This document shows positions 1 through 10,891 of a DNA stretch of 64,000 nucleotides, in pieces. Positions within the stretch are counted from its first letter, which is position 1. Every line of letters begins with the position of its first letter. The notes under the pieces were generated by a model. That model was not told where the DNA came from. It saw only the letters and a program-made list of their open reading frames with translations, and did no database searches. The position numbers were made by a program, and so were the translations under genes. The stretch comes from Daucus carota subsp. sativus (taxonomy: Eukaryota; Streptophyta; Magnoliopsida; Apiales; Apiaceae), in the NCBI RefSeq assembly GCF_001625215.2, contig NC_030382.2:47953364-48017363 (forward strand). Direction: 5' to 3'.

Positions 1-209
1 TCTGTAGTAGAGATGGAATTCGGAACCAACCATCAACTATAACCCCAAAAGAACCAGATTCCGTAAACAACATAGAGGAAGAATGAAGGGAATATCTTAT
101 CGAGGTAATCATATTTCTTTTGGTAAATATGCTCTTCAGGCACTTGAACCCGCTTGGATCACGTCTAGACAAATAGAAGCAGGTAGACGGGCAATGACAC
201 GAAATGCAG
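1..209 (+). pseudogene. rpl16: nuclear copy of plastid rpl16 (intron end plus exon 2 start)
   Basis: Bases 1 to about 40 resemble the 3' end of the plastid rpl16 group II intron. From about 41 one frame reads [17 protein letters not shown] and continues open for 56 codons to RRAMTRNAV, which is plastid ribosomal protein L16. Homology stops abruptly at about 209, where Stowaway-like DNA begins, so the rest of exon 2 is missing. The piece may continue left of the window. The surrounding sequence is nuclear in character, so this is a plastid-to-nucleus insertion (NUPT), not a working gene. The frame is still open, which suggests a fairly recent transfer. Confidence 0.85.
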
Positions 210-337
210 TGTGAAAAGGAAGGAAAAGTTGGGAATTGTGGGACCCCTTTACTATTTTTGGTAAGTTTTGAAATGTAAAGAATTGGATGGGACATCCCAA
301 AAAGGAAACTGTAAAGAATCTGGTGGGACGGAGGGAG
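210..337 (-). mobile_element. truncated Stowaway-type MITE
   Basis: The right end reads GGGACGGAGGGAG followed by TA, the terminal inverted repeat of plant Stowaway elements. The body (fragments such as GGGACATCCCAAAAAGG) resembles the Stowaway-like sequence around 48164-48240 read in reverse. There is no matching left inverted repeat; the element abuts the rpl16 fragment. It is probably a truncated copy. Confidence 0.5.
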
Positions 338-490
338 TATAATACTAAATTCTAATAAGAAAAGACAGTAATAAACTTCATTAGTGGGCTCTGACAAGTG
401 ATAGAGGGGAAGATGATCAGATGATGTAGGCGAGTATAAGTTCCATATAGGTACTTCGAACCCGCTCACTATAATCCAGCTAGTTTGTTA
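338..490. other. short unassigned spacer
   Basis: No open frame, RNA gene or terminal repeat was recognised between the two Stowaway elements. Confidence 0.5.
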
Positions 491-742
491 CTCCCTCCGT
501 CCCAGTCAATTGTATACGTTTTTTTTTCACTGCTCGACACGCTTTTTAAGACTCTTATAAAACATAGTTCTACAACTTATTTTTAAGATTTTCTTTTTTT
601 TGTATAAAAGTATAAATGGTATATTTTTATACAAAAAAAGAAAATCTTAAAAATAATTTACAGAACTATACTATATTGAAGCATTAAAGTCCGTGCCGCG
701 CCCCCGTCCCCCGATGTATACTATTGACCGGGACGGAGGGAG
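491..742. mobile_element. Stowaway MITE A
   Basis: It starts CTCCCTCCGTCCC, ends GGGACGGAGGGAG and is flanked by TA at 489-490 and 743-744, the dinucleotide target duplication of Stowaway/Tc1-mariner elements. At about 578-657 the interior holds a long near-perfect inverted repeat around a TATA-rich centre, so a transcript could form a hairpin. Length is 252 bp; no coding capacity. Confidence 0.9.
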
Positions 743-877
743 TAATTTAGATGGGTATGTAGTAAATTTCCCAAAATTTTTGTTAGGGTGGATAAAATTA
801 TAATAATATATTATTTTGACAAATATACTATTTTTCATGTAAATTAAAGATAAAATTCTAATCTTAAAATTCGTATA

Positions 878-1128
878 CTCCCTCCGCCCCCCTGAATTGT
901 ATACATTAGGGGACGGGGACGCTGCACGGACTTTAATGCTCCTGTAAAGTATAGTTGTGTAATTTATTTTTAAAATTTTCTTTTTCTGAATTAAAGTTTG
1001 GATGTTCTATTTTTATTCAGAAAAAGAAAATCTGAAAAATAAGTAATGGAACTATATTTTATAAGAGCATTGAAATGCGTGTCGAACAGTTAAAAAGAAA
1101 CGTATACAATTAAATGGGACAGGGGGAG
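878..1128. mobile_element. Stowaway MITE B, opposite orientation to A
   Basis: Terminal repeats CTCCCTCCGCCCC and GGGACAGGGGGAG are flanked by TA (876-877, 1129-1130). The internal motifs GCTGCACGGACTTTAATGCTC and GTGTCGAACAGT match element A in reverse complement, so it is the same family in inverted orientation, 251 bp. Confidence 0.85.
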
Positions 1129-1582
1129 TATATAGAGAATATCTCAGGTAAGTTATTGTTTTTTACCTATCCTCATCAAAAGTTCCGTGAGTGTTAGTCA
1201 TTATCAAAATAGGTAGTAACATAATAGTTTTAGTCATCAACTTAAAAAATTGATATAAGATTTATTAAAATTTTGATAATTATGTTATCTCTTCAAAAAC
1301 TTGTAAAACGTGCTCCATTTAGATAGTTTCGTTTATCCCCTTCCATTGCTTCCGTACATGTAACGATTATGTGTAGTTTGATTTAGTGTTTTCGGTTTGA
1401 CCGCATGCTCTTTTAAATATTGTATAGTAAACATTTAAAATGGTTAACAGTAAAAGCTTGTAAGTGGGTAACATTACCGCATGTTATTTTGCAACTGAAA
1501 TTTATAAGATTTAAAAACAAATTTTATTAAATAGCCAACATATCTAAATTTTAAAATATTATATATGATAATGGATAATATA
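1129..1582. other. AT-rich spacer, nothing recognised
   Basis: No credible open frame, RNA gene or terminal repeat is visible. The sequence is AT-rich intergenic DNA between two Stowaway copies. Confidence 0.5.
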
Positions 1583-1790
1583 CTCGCTCCATCCCATCAA
1601 TTCTATACGATTTTTTTCGCGGCTCGACACGCATTTTAATATTCTTATAAAATATAATCCTATAACTTATTTTTAAGATTTTTTTTTTCTAAATAAAAGT
1701 TTAAAAGTTAAAGTTTTATTCAGAATAAGGAAATTAATATGTGTGCCGCATCCTTAACCCCAATGTATATTACTCGCTGGGCTGAGGGAG
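1583..1790. mobile_element. Stowaway MITE C, diverged
   Basis: The left end CTCGCTCCATCCC and right end GGGCTGAGGGAG are mutated Stowaway termini flanked by TA at 1581-1582 and 1791-1792. It shares the GGCTCGACACGCATTTTAAT segment with element A, but its internal palindrome is eroded. It is probably the oldest of the three copies here. Confidence 0.75.
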
Positions 1791-2740
1791 TATTATTTAA
1801 TATTTACAAATTATTTTGAAAAAAATAAACATATTAAGAAAGTGTGATTAGATTCATTAAATTTGTGTGAGGTTCATAAAAAGAATTAAGTAATGCATCA
1901 ATATAAAGTAATTAGATTTATATAAAACACAATACTCCACGTTAAAAATATATCATAATCGAATTTCAGTCTTAAATTTCTAAACTAGAAGAGACAATAA
2001 TTATATAGATGCACTTGGCCAAATGAAAAATAATAATTATGTAGATTGACCAAGTAAAACTATTGTAAAGTTTTTTTTAAATGCCAGGAAAATAGTTAAA
2101 TGTATTATTAGTCATAAGAGTACTCTCTACTTTATTGTAAATTTTTTTCCTAAATGTCAGGGAAGAGTTAAATAAGTTTTTTTTGGTTGAAGGAAGTCAA
2201 ATGTGTTGTTATTAGTGTATAATAAGAGTACTCTCTATTGCCCTTTACTGGTGCTGAGAGTTGAGTTTAATACGTGATGCATGCCTAATAATAGCAATGG
2301 AACATTTTTTACCCGTTCTGATTCACAAATCATATACTCCTACTTTTATAAGATGTATATCATGCATGTGAATGTTATTTCTCCTCATTATACACTATAA
2401 TCATCAATCTGTATAATTCTAGAATATATATGTAACGTTTATTTAGTGACAATATCACCTCTTCAAATTCTAGGTTATGCATTTGTGCAGTTGAAATAGT
2501 AAATCAGAAAAAAGATGAAGCCACCCAAAAAGACAAAGAAGGATAAGAAAAGAGGTGCATGGCATGAGTTAAGACTCATGGGAAGGATTTGTTGTGTCTT
2601 GTCATTATGTGATATGTAATTCCATCCCTATTTAACCTTTTGCCCCATGCTTGCCAACTTGACCTTTGACACTGTAATTTTGTTTTTTATTGCCCTGCCT
2701 TGTTATGATCTTATCTTTACCTGTTTCCCCAATATTGCAA
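1791..2740. other. AT-rich intergenic DNA
   Basis: No gene or RNA signature was seen. It contains short homopolymer runs and an imperfect repeat (about 2030-2110 and 2110-2230, sharing AGAGTACTCTCTA and GTTAAAT motifs). It is probably host DNA outside the proposed Helitron left end. Confidence 0.4.
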
Positions 2741-2744
2741 CTAG

Positions 2745-3437
2745 TATTCTTTGCCCGCTTCGCATGGTTCTTAGTTTAACATTTTTTTTGCAGTATAATA
2801 ATTTTTATTATAAAGAAATAATTTTTATAAAATATAAAATAAAAACTTATGGTTACATGAGAAAATAAATTTTTGGTTTTCCATAAATCCACTGGTTTTT
2901 TAAAGATACGTTGATGTTTTTCTTTTATAGACAATTATGGGGCTGGTTTTTTTATATGTTTTTAACAGCTGATGGTTGATATAGTAAATTGACTAAATTA
3001 TTTCTTTGCAAAAAAATTGTGGATAAAATCCCTAAATTAAATCGTTTGATATAAAAGAAAAGTATTAATTTTTTTTTTAATTTTGTGGACCTTTATTTAC
3101 TTTGTTCTACAGCTTAGGAAATTTGAATCGGACTTTTATATTACATGTATGGTTGTAACGTTACATGACAGTGAATCTTTATTACAGTTTTAAGTGGGTA
3201 ATTAAATGTTGGCAGAGTTGGTTGGCTGTTACCACTCCTTTACCAAATTAAGCTTCTTCGGTGTTTGAAGAAACAGTTCACTTCTCTTCATCCATTCGGC
3301 TTCCAAACTCGTCATCCCTGGTAAGAAATGAGTTTTATTCTTCTAATTTTATGCTTCCTTTTTTGTTGTGAATCTGATGTTATATGTACAAATGATTTTG
3401 GTTGCATGTCCTGTTACTTTAGAAATCGAAGAGAACC
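2745..3437. other. upstream region of the B3 gene
   Basis: AT-rich DNA. A thymine-rich reading frame around 2647-2868 is short and repetitive and is not credited. The 5' untranslated region of the B3 gene may include an intron: GTAAGAAATG at about 3320 looks like a donor, and TTTAG at about 3418-3422, just before the ATG, is an acceptor candidate. Confidence 0.35.
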
Positions 3438-4897
3438 ATGTCCATTACCCCTAAATTCGTGAAATTTATCGGGGAATCAGATTTGGCTGAAGATGAAATG
3501 GTAAGAGAATTAACTAATTTTGTTTGCATGTAACTGTTCGGTTTGTTTAGACATTAGCTGAGCACTTGTTCTTTAATTTTTCAGCTCCTTCCACCCCTGT
3601 TTCGGGCCAAAGTGTCGAATCTATTCCCCACGGCTGTGCAGCTGTTCTTCCGTAATGGGTTCAATGTTTGGGTTGGATATGATAATGACGATGGAGTGTT
3701 CAAAGGTGTTGGAAAGATCTATCGGAAATTTGGTTTGAAGAAAGGGCAAACGTTATTGTTCGAGTACGTGAGCATGTTCAACTTCAAAGTTTTCATTTTC
3801 GGAGCTGACTTAACCGAGATTAACTATCCAGTAAACCCTCCCATCCTTGATTGGAGTCATGGCACAGAAGGTATTTAACTTTCTTTATCAATTTTTTTTG
3901 TTATATTTTGATGAATAAGTGGTAGTGAGTAATACTCTATATCTTGTGTAATTAGATGTTAAGCATGATGGAGGTTTGAAGTTTCTTTATGTTCTTAGCT
4001 GTGGCCAGGAGATTGTTGATGAGGTGGTGAGTACAGGGTTACTTGGATTATAGATAAATAATCTTTATTATGTACATCACTCTAGTACTAACTGTTATAT
4101 ATTTTAGGGGGTACCCTGGGGTCTGGTAGCTGGTTTTGGTAATGCTATTCCACCAACAGTGGAATTCATTTTGAATGATGGGACTATGTTCCTTGGAAAA
4201 TTCATCCAGCAGGAATGTAAGCTCACCGGTTTATACCGACTAACTAAGCTGAACTTAAGTAAGATTCAGGTGCTGGTGTTTACTTATAATGGTGACCGTA
4301 CCTTTAAGATTAATATCATTGATATATCAATGACTGAAGGTCTACAATCTGCTGTTGAAGGGGAAGATGGTAAGTCAATTTGTATCTAATATAACTTAAT
4401 CTAATTTGCCACTGTTATATTAACTAATCTAATTTTTGTAATTTATATTTGTAGTAGGAACCTCTGTAACACCTCCAAATGTATCACTGGAGGATCCTGA
4501 CCAATGTACGTACTTTGAATTTGAGATTAAGCCATTTCACATGCTGAAATACGCCCACGGAGTGGTACGTTACTACGTCTACATGTATAATTTATATTTA
4601 AATCCCCTTATTTTCTATATTAATGATTCAATGTGTGTAATATTTCAGGACATTCCTTCCTTCTTCAAAGGTTTGACTGATCTGTGGGGTAAGAATGATG
4701 TCATAAATGTTTCCAAAGGAAGAAGGTGCTGGGCTTTAGCTGTTAAGAAAAGGTTTGACTACAAAAGGCCTTCAATTCTTGATGGATGGATCGAGTTCCG
4801 GGATGCATTGAAGCTTGAAGTTGGTGATGTATGTGTTTTCAGCATGAAGGGGAGAAACATAAGGGAGTTCAGTGTCCAGGTTATTAGGAAGATGTAG
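3438..4897 (+). CDS. REM-like protein with three B3-type DNA-binding domains
   Basis: Six exons with GT-AG introns join to an open frame of 346 codons: 3438-3500, 3585-3870, 3956-4026, 4108-4369, 4455-4564 and 4649-4897. The start is MSITPKFVKFIGESD. Domain 1 (about residues 5-105) has the B3 patterns FRNGFNVWVGYD and YRKFGLKKGQTLLFEY. A weaker B3-like region follows at about 140-215 (WGLVAGFG to KINIID). A third lies at the C-terminus (about 245-345) with IPSFFKGL, WALAVKK and LKLEVGDVCVFSMKG. Plant B3 proteins of the REM group are nuclear DNA-binding proteins; the target of this one is unknown. It is convergent with the downstream RPA-like gene, with 471 bp between stop codons. It is either a host gene beside the Helitron or cargo inside it. 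Confidence 0.75.
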
Positions 4898-5368
4898 TAT
4901 GTTTTCGATTAGTCTGTGTATCTTATGATGCTTATGCAAAACTAATCCTTATGTGCATGCTTAAGTATTGGTGAACCTGATGAATTTTATGCAGTCTATT
5001 ATGTTGACATTGACGTTGCAAAATGAATATTTGTAAGATGCTCATGTTTGTCTAATTAAATGAAGTACAATTAAGCATGAAAGAGTAGATAAGCAGCAGT
5101 TAAACATTCTTGTTCTACATAGTTTGCATAATAGAAATAAATGACATAACATGAGTTATAAGTTTTAGATAGATTGTAGACAATCTCAAATGAGTAGATA
5201 AGCAGTACTTAAACCATTGAAACTTGTGGTTCTGTTTTTCCTGAGCTCAATCATCTTCTTCACCTATAATTTTTTGACAAATTGTAGACAATCTCAGATA
5301 AGCTGCATCTTGGTGAATATATATTGTTTTAGTTGGCATGAAATGTCTTGTACCTTAGGGGATAAAAC
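4898..5368. other. spacer between convergent B3 and RPA-like genes
   Basis: This 471-bp stretch serves as the 3' flank of both genes. It holds diverged duplicate segments (GAGTAGATAAGCAG at about 5083 and 5191; ATTGTAGACAATCTCA at about 5173 and 5281). No GC-rich hairpin followed by a Helitron-type CTAG was found here, so the element does not obviously end between the two genes. Confidence 0.4.
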
Positions 5369-7497
5369 TTATTGTCCGGTGTAGTCCAACTGTGAAATGT
5401 CATCAAGATGGCAGGACGATGATGATGGCTGTAGATGTCATATACAGTTTTTATTAAAATATGTAAAATATATTATCATAAATATTAACAAAATAATAAT
5501 AATTGTTAACCTGTGCTGTATAGCTATCACTCTGTTGCACTGAATAGCCCTGTTGAATTTTAGGCTCCTCGTATTCAAATCCTGGGTACATGTCAACAGC
5601 CAGGAATAGATCACTATTTTTCTCTATGTTTTCTTTGCTGATTTGAAGCTTTAGAGTGTACCCCTGACCTATCATGACTTTAAATTCCTTTGGGAAGCTT
5701 AAGTGCTGTGAAAAAGTGTGAGCTCTTTTAGTAAGTATATTGGTAGTAAATAGTTCCAATAAATTAGTGGTGCTAATCAATATTACACATTGTAAAAAGT
5801 AATTTACCTCAGCCTCCATATCAAAGGCTGTTCCTTCGAGCAATCTTCTAAATGCTCTGTCCTTCAATTTAATCTTGATGCTTCCAGTTTCATCCGATCC
5901 AATAATTTCAAGAGTGAACCTTCATCATTTACAGTAAAATGGTTAATATGTCATTTTGTAAAACTCTGACAATATAATTAGAAGAACTCTTAGGATTACT
6001 TTTTGTTTGGTTCAGGCACAATCCGGTCGCATGACTTGCAGTAAAAATCTTGATTTCGCATACTACATGTTTCATAACAGGAGGTGCAAACAAAATGCAT
6101 CCACTGTGATTTTTCTTGAACAGCTTGTACTGTAATCTTGGTTACAACGTCATCCTGAGACATATATTGATGCATAAATGAGATAGATCTGCAATATATG
6201 TCTGTAAAATATAATAGCAAGCCCCTATAATTTATAATTAGCTGACCTCAATGAAATTTTCTCCTAGCTGTAAGATATCACTGATTTTGCAGAGCTTGTT
6301 TGATTTGGCCTTGCCAGATAGAATGTGCTTGCCAAATCCGGGTTCTTTTGACCTGCGACAAAGTCAGTTATTCAGTGCAAATTATGTACTTAATAATAGT
6401 GAGGTTCAAAGTCCAGTCTGGGTAAGAAACTATACATTTTCCTTAGCTTGTGAACACTGTGATGATCATAGTTAACATAGAACTGTGTTGGTGCGTAGTT
6501 GCAGATATCTATCTGTTCTGAAAACATATTGATTATGTGTTAGTACTTTTCCAGCAGGTATAAAATTTTTATGATTTATAGTGTAACTCACCATTCCATT
6601 TGGTGATTCTCCCACTTGCAATAATGAGTATTACTGGTTCCTCCAAATCAGCAGTCATTGCTTTCACAAACTCTTCGGCAAACGAATCCCAGAAGGTCAC
6701 ATTTATCTTGCGGCTGTAGTTATTTTATTGTATTATTAGACTTATTATGAGATGCATTATGAACTGCATAACTAATTTTTCTAAAAGTTAAGAACTGCAC
6801 TGGTTTGATCAGTCATTTACCTCCCATCAGATAGTTTGAACTTGATGTTCTTCTGTGGCTTCCCATGCCGGTTATTGAAGTCCTTTATTTTGTCCGTCTT
6901 TGGGATAATACCTATAACATCTGTGAAAGAACATGCACAAATAATTACCATAACATATTATCCTGGATTAATATTGAAAACGACTTTAATAGCCACTAAC
7001 CTGTTAAGTAGGTTACTTGTTCTGCAGCATGTTTCAGATCAGAAAACTGGAAAAAATCAAAGACATTCTTGGGCACAAATGTCTGAGATTCGTCAAGGTC
7101 CGTGATTCTAGTATCTACAGTGAAGATAATTTGCCGGTCCATTGGAACAGGGCGAAATTTGTCTTTCTCTGTGTACTCCTTCACATCAAAATTCTTTATC
7201 ATGTAGATTTTTCCAATTTGAATAATCCGCCCTATTTTATCAGCTAAGTGAGCTGGGGCGTAAGCTTGCATTCTACAGTTCTACAAACGTAAAAGTTTAG
7301 TAAAGTAAAAAACATAGTGAAGTAATTTGAGGTTTAGGAGATAATACCTTTGCATCTAAAAGCAAGATATTGAAGCCTTTGTAATTTTTTCCTGTGTTAC
7401 TAAAAGATTTCCATTCTCTTATCACTCGAACTTTGATTTTCCAATCTGTTCTCCCTAGTTTCACGCTTCTTAGTGGATCAGAGACAGTGTTTGACAT
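5369..7497 (-). CDS. RPA1-like (DUF223-type) ssDNA-binding protein, Helitron-encoded, copy 2
   Basis: Ten exons on the minus strand (7497-7348, 7280-7001, 6920-6821, 6713-6592, 6517-6436, 6352-6247, 6154-6000, 5919-5808, 5705-5511, 5428-5369) join in frame to 453 residues. The N-terminal OB-fold region begins MSNTVSDPLRSVKLGRTDWK, the DUF223/RPA70-type opening. The middle holds KIYMIKNFDVKEY and FTVDTRI, then VIGIIPK. A zinc ribbon follows at about residues 303-322 (C303, C306, C319, C322), then IIGSDETGSIKIKL, as in the C-terminal domain of RPA large subunits. Exon 5 uses GTATAG as its donor, the least certain junction. Such proteins bind single-stranded DNA, and plant Helitrons often carry them. 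It lies downstream of its paralogue on the same strand. Confidence 0.75.
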
Positions 7498-7830
7498 GTT
7501 TGTTTTCTTTGGTGGAGAAAATTTTCTTTGTTTTCTTACAGAAGGAAAATGTTAAGTAGTGTTCAAGACCTGCTTTTAAGTTGAGGTAGTTGCATATTTA
7601 CTTATAGTTATTGCAATTTGGTTTTAGTAGGTACGCAAGCTTTAACTACAAACTGAGCAATAAGTTTCAATGTTTTAAGGAAACATAAGGTATACAACCT
7701 CAGACGAATATTACAAATTCAGTTCAAATAGTACTTCATTGTTAAGCAAAAGGAAATTTGAGTTGATGCATTCATTGTCATTAGGACATGTCCTCTCCTG
7801 TCAGTTTCTTCTTCTACGTCAACATGTCAC
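7498..7830. other. 333-bp spacer between the two RPA-like genes
   Basis: It contains the promoter side of the downstream RPA-like gene and the 3' end of the upstream one. No further open frame or repeat was recognised. Confidence 0.4.
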
Positions 7831-10185
7831 CTAAGGCTGTCAATGAAAGCAGTATTAGATATAGTGTACAAAAATGCTTCAACGTATATGTGTGATTCTA
7901 TACTTACTTTTTCCTGCTTAATGTTTTTCAGTTTTGGTGGGTGTTCATTAACTTCTTTTTCACTTTCCTTCTCCACCATGAACCTCGGTCTGGTCTTGTT
8001 CGTTGAGTTCCCAGTCTGCGGGCTACCACCCTTTGAGTGATTTTCAAGAACCTATAAATAATCATTTAAAGTTTTACGTTGAGGTGAAATAAGTAATTCA
8101 ATTACAGATAAATAACAACTTACATTTGTAACTTCAGTCTGTGCTTGAATCTCATTTTGTTGCTGTTTTGGTGAATGGGTTGCGCACACATCCATCACCT
8201 CATAAATTTGCAGTGCTTTGTAAACTTTGGACCCCTCTTTGAGATTTTCTTTGGTCAAAGCAATGGTGAAATTGTAGTTTTTTTTCAGAGGAAATTTCAG
8301 TAGTTGGGGGAATTTATCACCTTCTCCAGACTACATATTTAAGGCAGAGTAAGGTATGTACGTAACGATTATTAGATAGTTAGTTGAGATCTCGGATAAA
8401 GCACATAAAACTCACCTCCTCAATATCCAACTCCACCTCGTATATCTCCTTGCCAATCAAACGAACAATTTCTTCATTAGGCCAGATAACAGGAATAATA
8501 CCGGTTTCATCAGAGCATAGAGTATATAGCTGGAACCTGAATTGGAAATGACATATACAAAATTTATGGCAATACTAATATGTACATCCAACAGAAACTA
8601 ATTAAAATGAATTAGTACCTTTTGTCAGGATAGGGCATGACCCTGCTACATTGAGTACACTTGTAAACACCATCCACTGTTAAAACTTCTATGTCACATT
8701 GAGTACAATAGCAAATGTACCAATTCATCTTCTCATCCACCTTCTTCACATTCAGCATGCAAATCACTCGTTTCTATTCAACCATATAAACATTAATAAT
8801 TTGGTTACATATTTATGTAGTGAAGACTATTTCTTTGTGATTTTAACGTATTATATGTACCTCTATGTAATCTTCAGTAAGTTTTTTCAGTTCACTTATT
8901 TTCATTGTTGGTAGAACTGGTTCTGGTTCCTCATCTTTGCTTATATCTTTTTTGGTATAGAAATTTGGCTGGCCATACCTATAACAAAAATGATTACAGT
9001 GGAAATGTCATTTAAGTACTAACATAAGCAAGAAGTTGAATATGCAGTCTAACAATAACCTTTTCCTGAGCTTGTGAACGGACGGGTGATCAATGTTCAA
9101 GTAAAACCGAGTCGCGGGGAAATGGGTCAAATACAGTTGCTCTGCGGTTCAAAGGAAAAAGTGTATGAGTCAGTGTTTCCTCGAGGACCAATTAAAAACC
9201 AAATACATGTTAAAAACTTACTATTATATTCACTGGCTTTCGCACTTGTGATGATAACAATTAGTGGGCGTTCTGCTATTGTATCAATTTCCTCAAGAAA
9301 CTTGTCACCAAACTCATTGAAAAATGTTACATTTATGGAAGTCCTAACAAAAAGAAATATAGGGAATCTCATATCAACAATAAATAGAGGACTTGATGTA
9401 AATTGCAGTTGTTGTCAAATTATATAAGCTCACCTTCCATCAGTTATTGTCAAGGGGACATGGGATTTCTCAACTCCATCCTTCATATATACCACTTTAT
9501 CTTCAATATTCTCTATCACTCCAATGACATCTAATAAAAAGAACAAAAGCTCGCATATTCAATTCCGACCTTAGCCTATTGTGTAGAACTTTAAATGGGG
9601 CATTCAAATAACAAATGAAAGATAATGTTACCAGTTAGGAAACGGTTATCATTTTTTAAACCATCCATGCACTGTAAGGTGTAGAAATCGAAACTATAGG
9701 GAGCAATCTTCAAACCCAGTCCTGTGTCTTTTTCAATCTTGGTTTCATTTGAAAAATAAATATGCTTCACATTTCTAACTGCACGGTTAGTTTCGTCACC
9801 ATTATAGTGTGCAACCTTAAAATTCTGGAAGATATATATTTCTCCTTCTTTTAGTACATCAGCAACTACGGCAGAGAGTTGAGCGCTTATGTAAGCATGA
9901 ATCCTTTCACTCTATTAATTACAAAAAGTGCAGTTAAAATTAGGACAAAGTTGTAGCATGATAGTGTTAATTTATATGATGTAGTTATATCACTTGAGCT
10001 GTACAATCATGAGCACATTAAATGTAATTTCTTACCGAGTCATCGAACGCTATGAGATTGTATCCCTTGAACTCGCCTGTCTTCTTATTTATGCTTTTCC
10101 AGAGTGTTTGTGCTCTTACTCGAATAACCCAATCCTCTCGGCTGTCATCCAACCTGCTAAGAGATTCATATTTGTTGAAGCTCAT
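7831..10185 (-). CDS. RPA1-like (DUF223-type) ssDNA-binding protein, Helitron-encoded, copy 1
   Basis: Minus-strand exons 10185-10036, 9911-9632, 9530-9434, 9343-9222, 9141-9060, 8978-8861, 8773-8619, 8536-8416, 8330-8124 and 8051-7908, plus a 6-base last exon ending at 7831, give about 493 residues. The ATG at 10183-10185 was chosen by alignment with copy 2, which starts with the same MS. OB-fold motifs: SREDWVIRVRAQTLWK (N-terminal), GEIYIFQNFKV (second fold) and INVTFFNEFGDKF. The zinc ribbon at about 304-325 (C306, C309, C322, C325) is followed by FQLYTLCSDETG. Exons 1, 2, 4, 5 and 7 match copy 2 exactly in length (150, 280, 122, 82, 155), showing duplication. Its C-terminus is longer and charged (KQQQNE, EKESEKEV). 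The tiny last exon is uncertain; read-through would end a few codons later. Confidence 0.75.
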
Positions 10186-10891
10186 TTTAGGCAGATGCAA
10201 GAATTTTCACAAAATTCTACTTCCTTCACTATTCTCAGATCTGATGATTATACGTTGTTTGTGGATATTTGAGATTTAGTTGTGTGGAGGAGAGTGTGCC
10301 AGCAATGCATGTACCTTCCTGGAACTTGAAAAAAGCACATATACAAATTACCTATAAACTCAAAACTGCACTTGTTAAAATTTGTGCATAGTTACAGTAA
10401 GGTAGAAAAAAGTATAATATATTTTTCCCCTATATTACCTTTGAGGTTATATTCCATAATTATTTTGGAAAATATTTTAGATTTTCAATTGTTCTCATTA
10501 AATGATAAATAATGGAATGCTTAGACAAAAGACAACTATTGAATTTATGTTCCTTCACTTAACAACATGCAAATAATGGTTAATTCTTAAAAACCATCTC
10601 ATTATATTCTGCAAATTTACCTATATAAGAGAAAACATAATCACAGTTTAAACGATGCATGGCGGCAATTACAAAAGATGCACTGGCCTGTCAATTAATA
10701 TTTCTGAAGTAAATGAACTTAAACATAAGACAAATAATATTTCACTGTTATCTCCGAGAGATAGCAAACACTTCAGATGCACAAAAAGGGTCACAACCTG
10801 TTTATGTGCCTTACAAAAAATTTCAGTGTATGCAACATGTAATGTTCTTGCATGTTACCAAAAAATTTAGTTTCAGCTACATCTAATGAAA
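10186..10891. other. spacer between RepHel stop and first RPA-like gene
   Basis: AT-rich sequence holding the RepHel 3' flank and the promoter of the first RPA-like gene. A 71-codon plus-strand frame at 10655-10870 has no recognisable features and was not called. Confidence 0.4.

Noticed and set aside
2647-2868. 73-codon plus-strand frame before the B3 gene
   Set aside because: Thymine-rich, hydrophobic by composition only, with no family signature; it spans the proposed Helitron end.
4898-5368. Helitron 3' end between the B3 and RPA-like genes
   Set aside because: No CTRR-type end with an adjacent GC-rich hairpin in the right orientation was found in this spacer.
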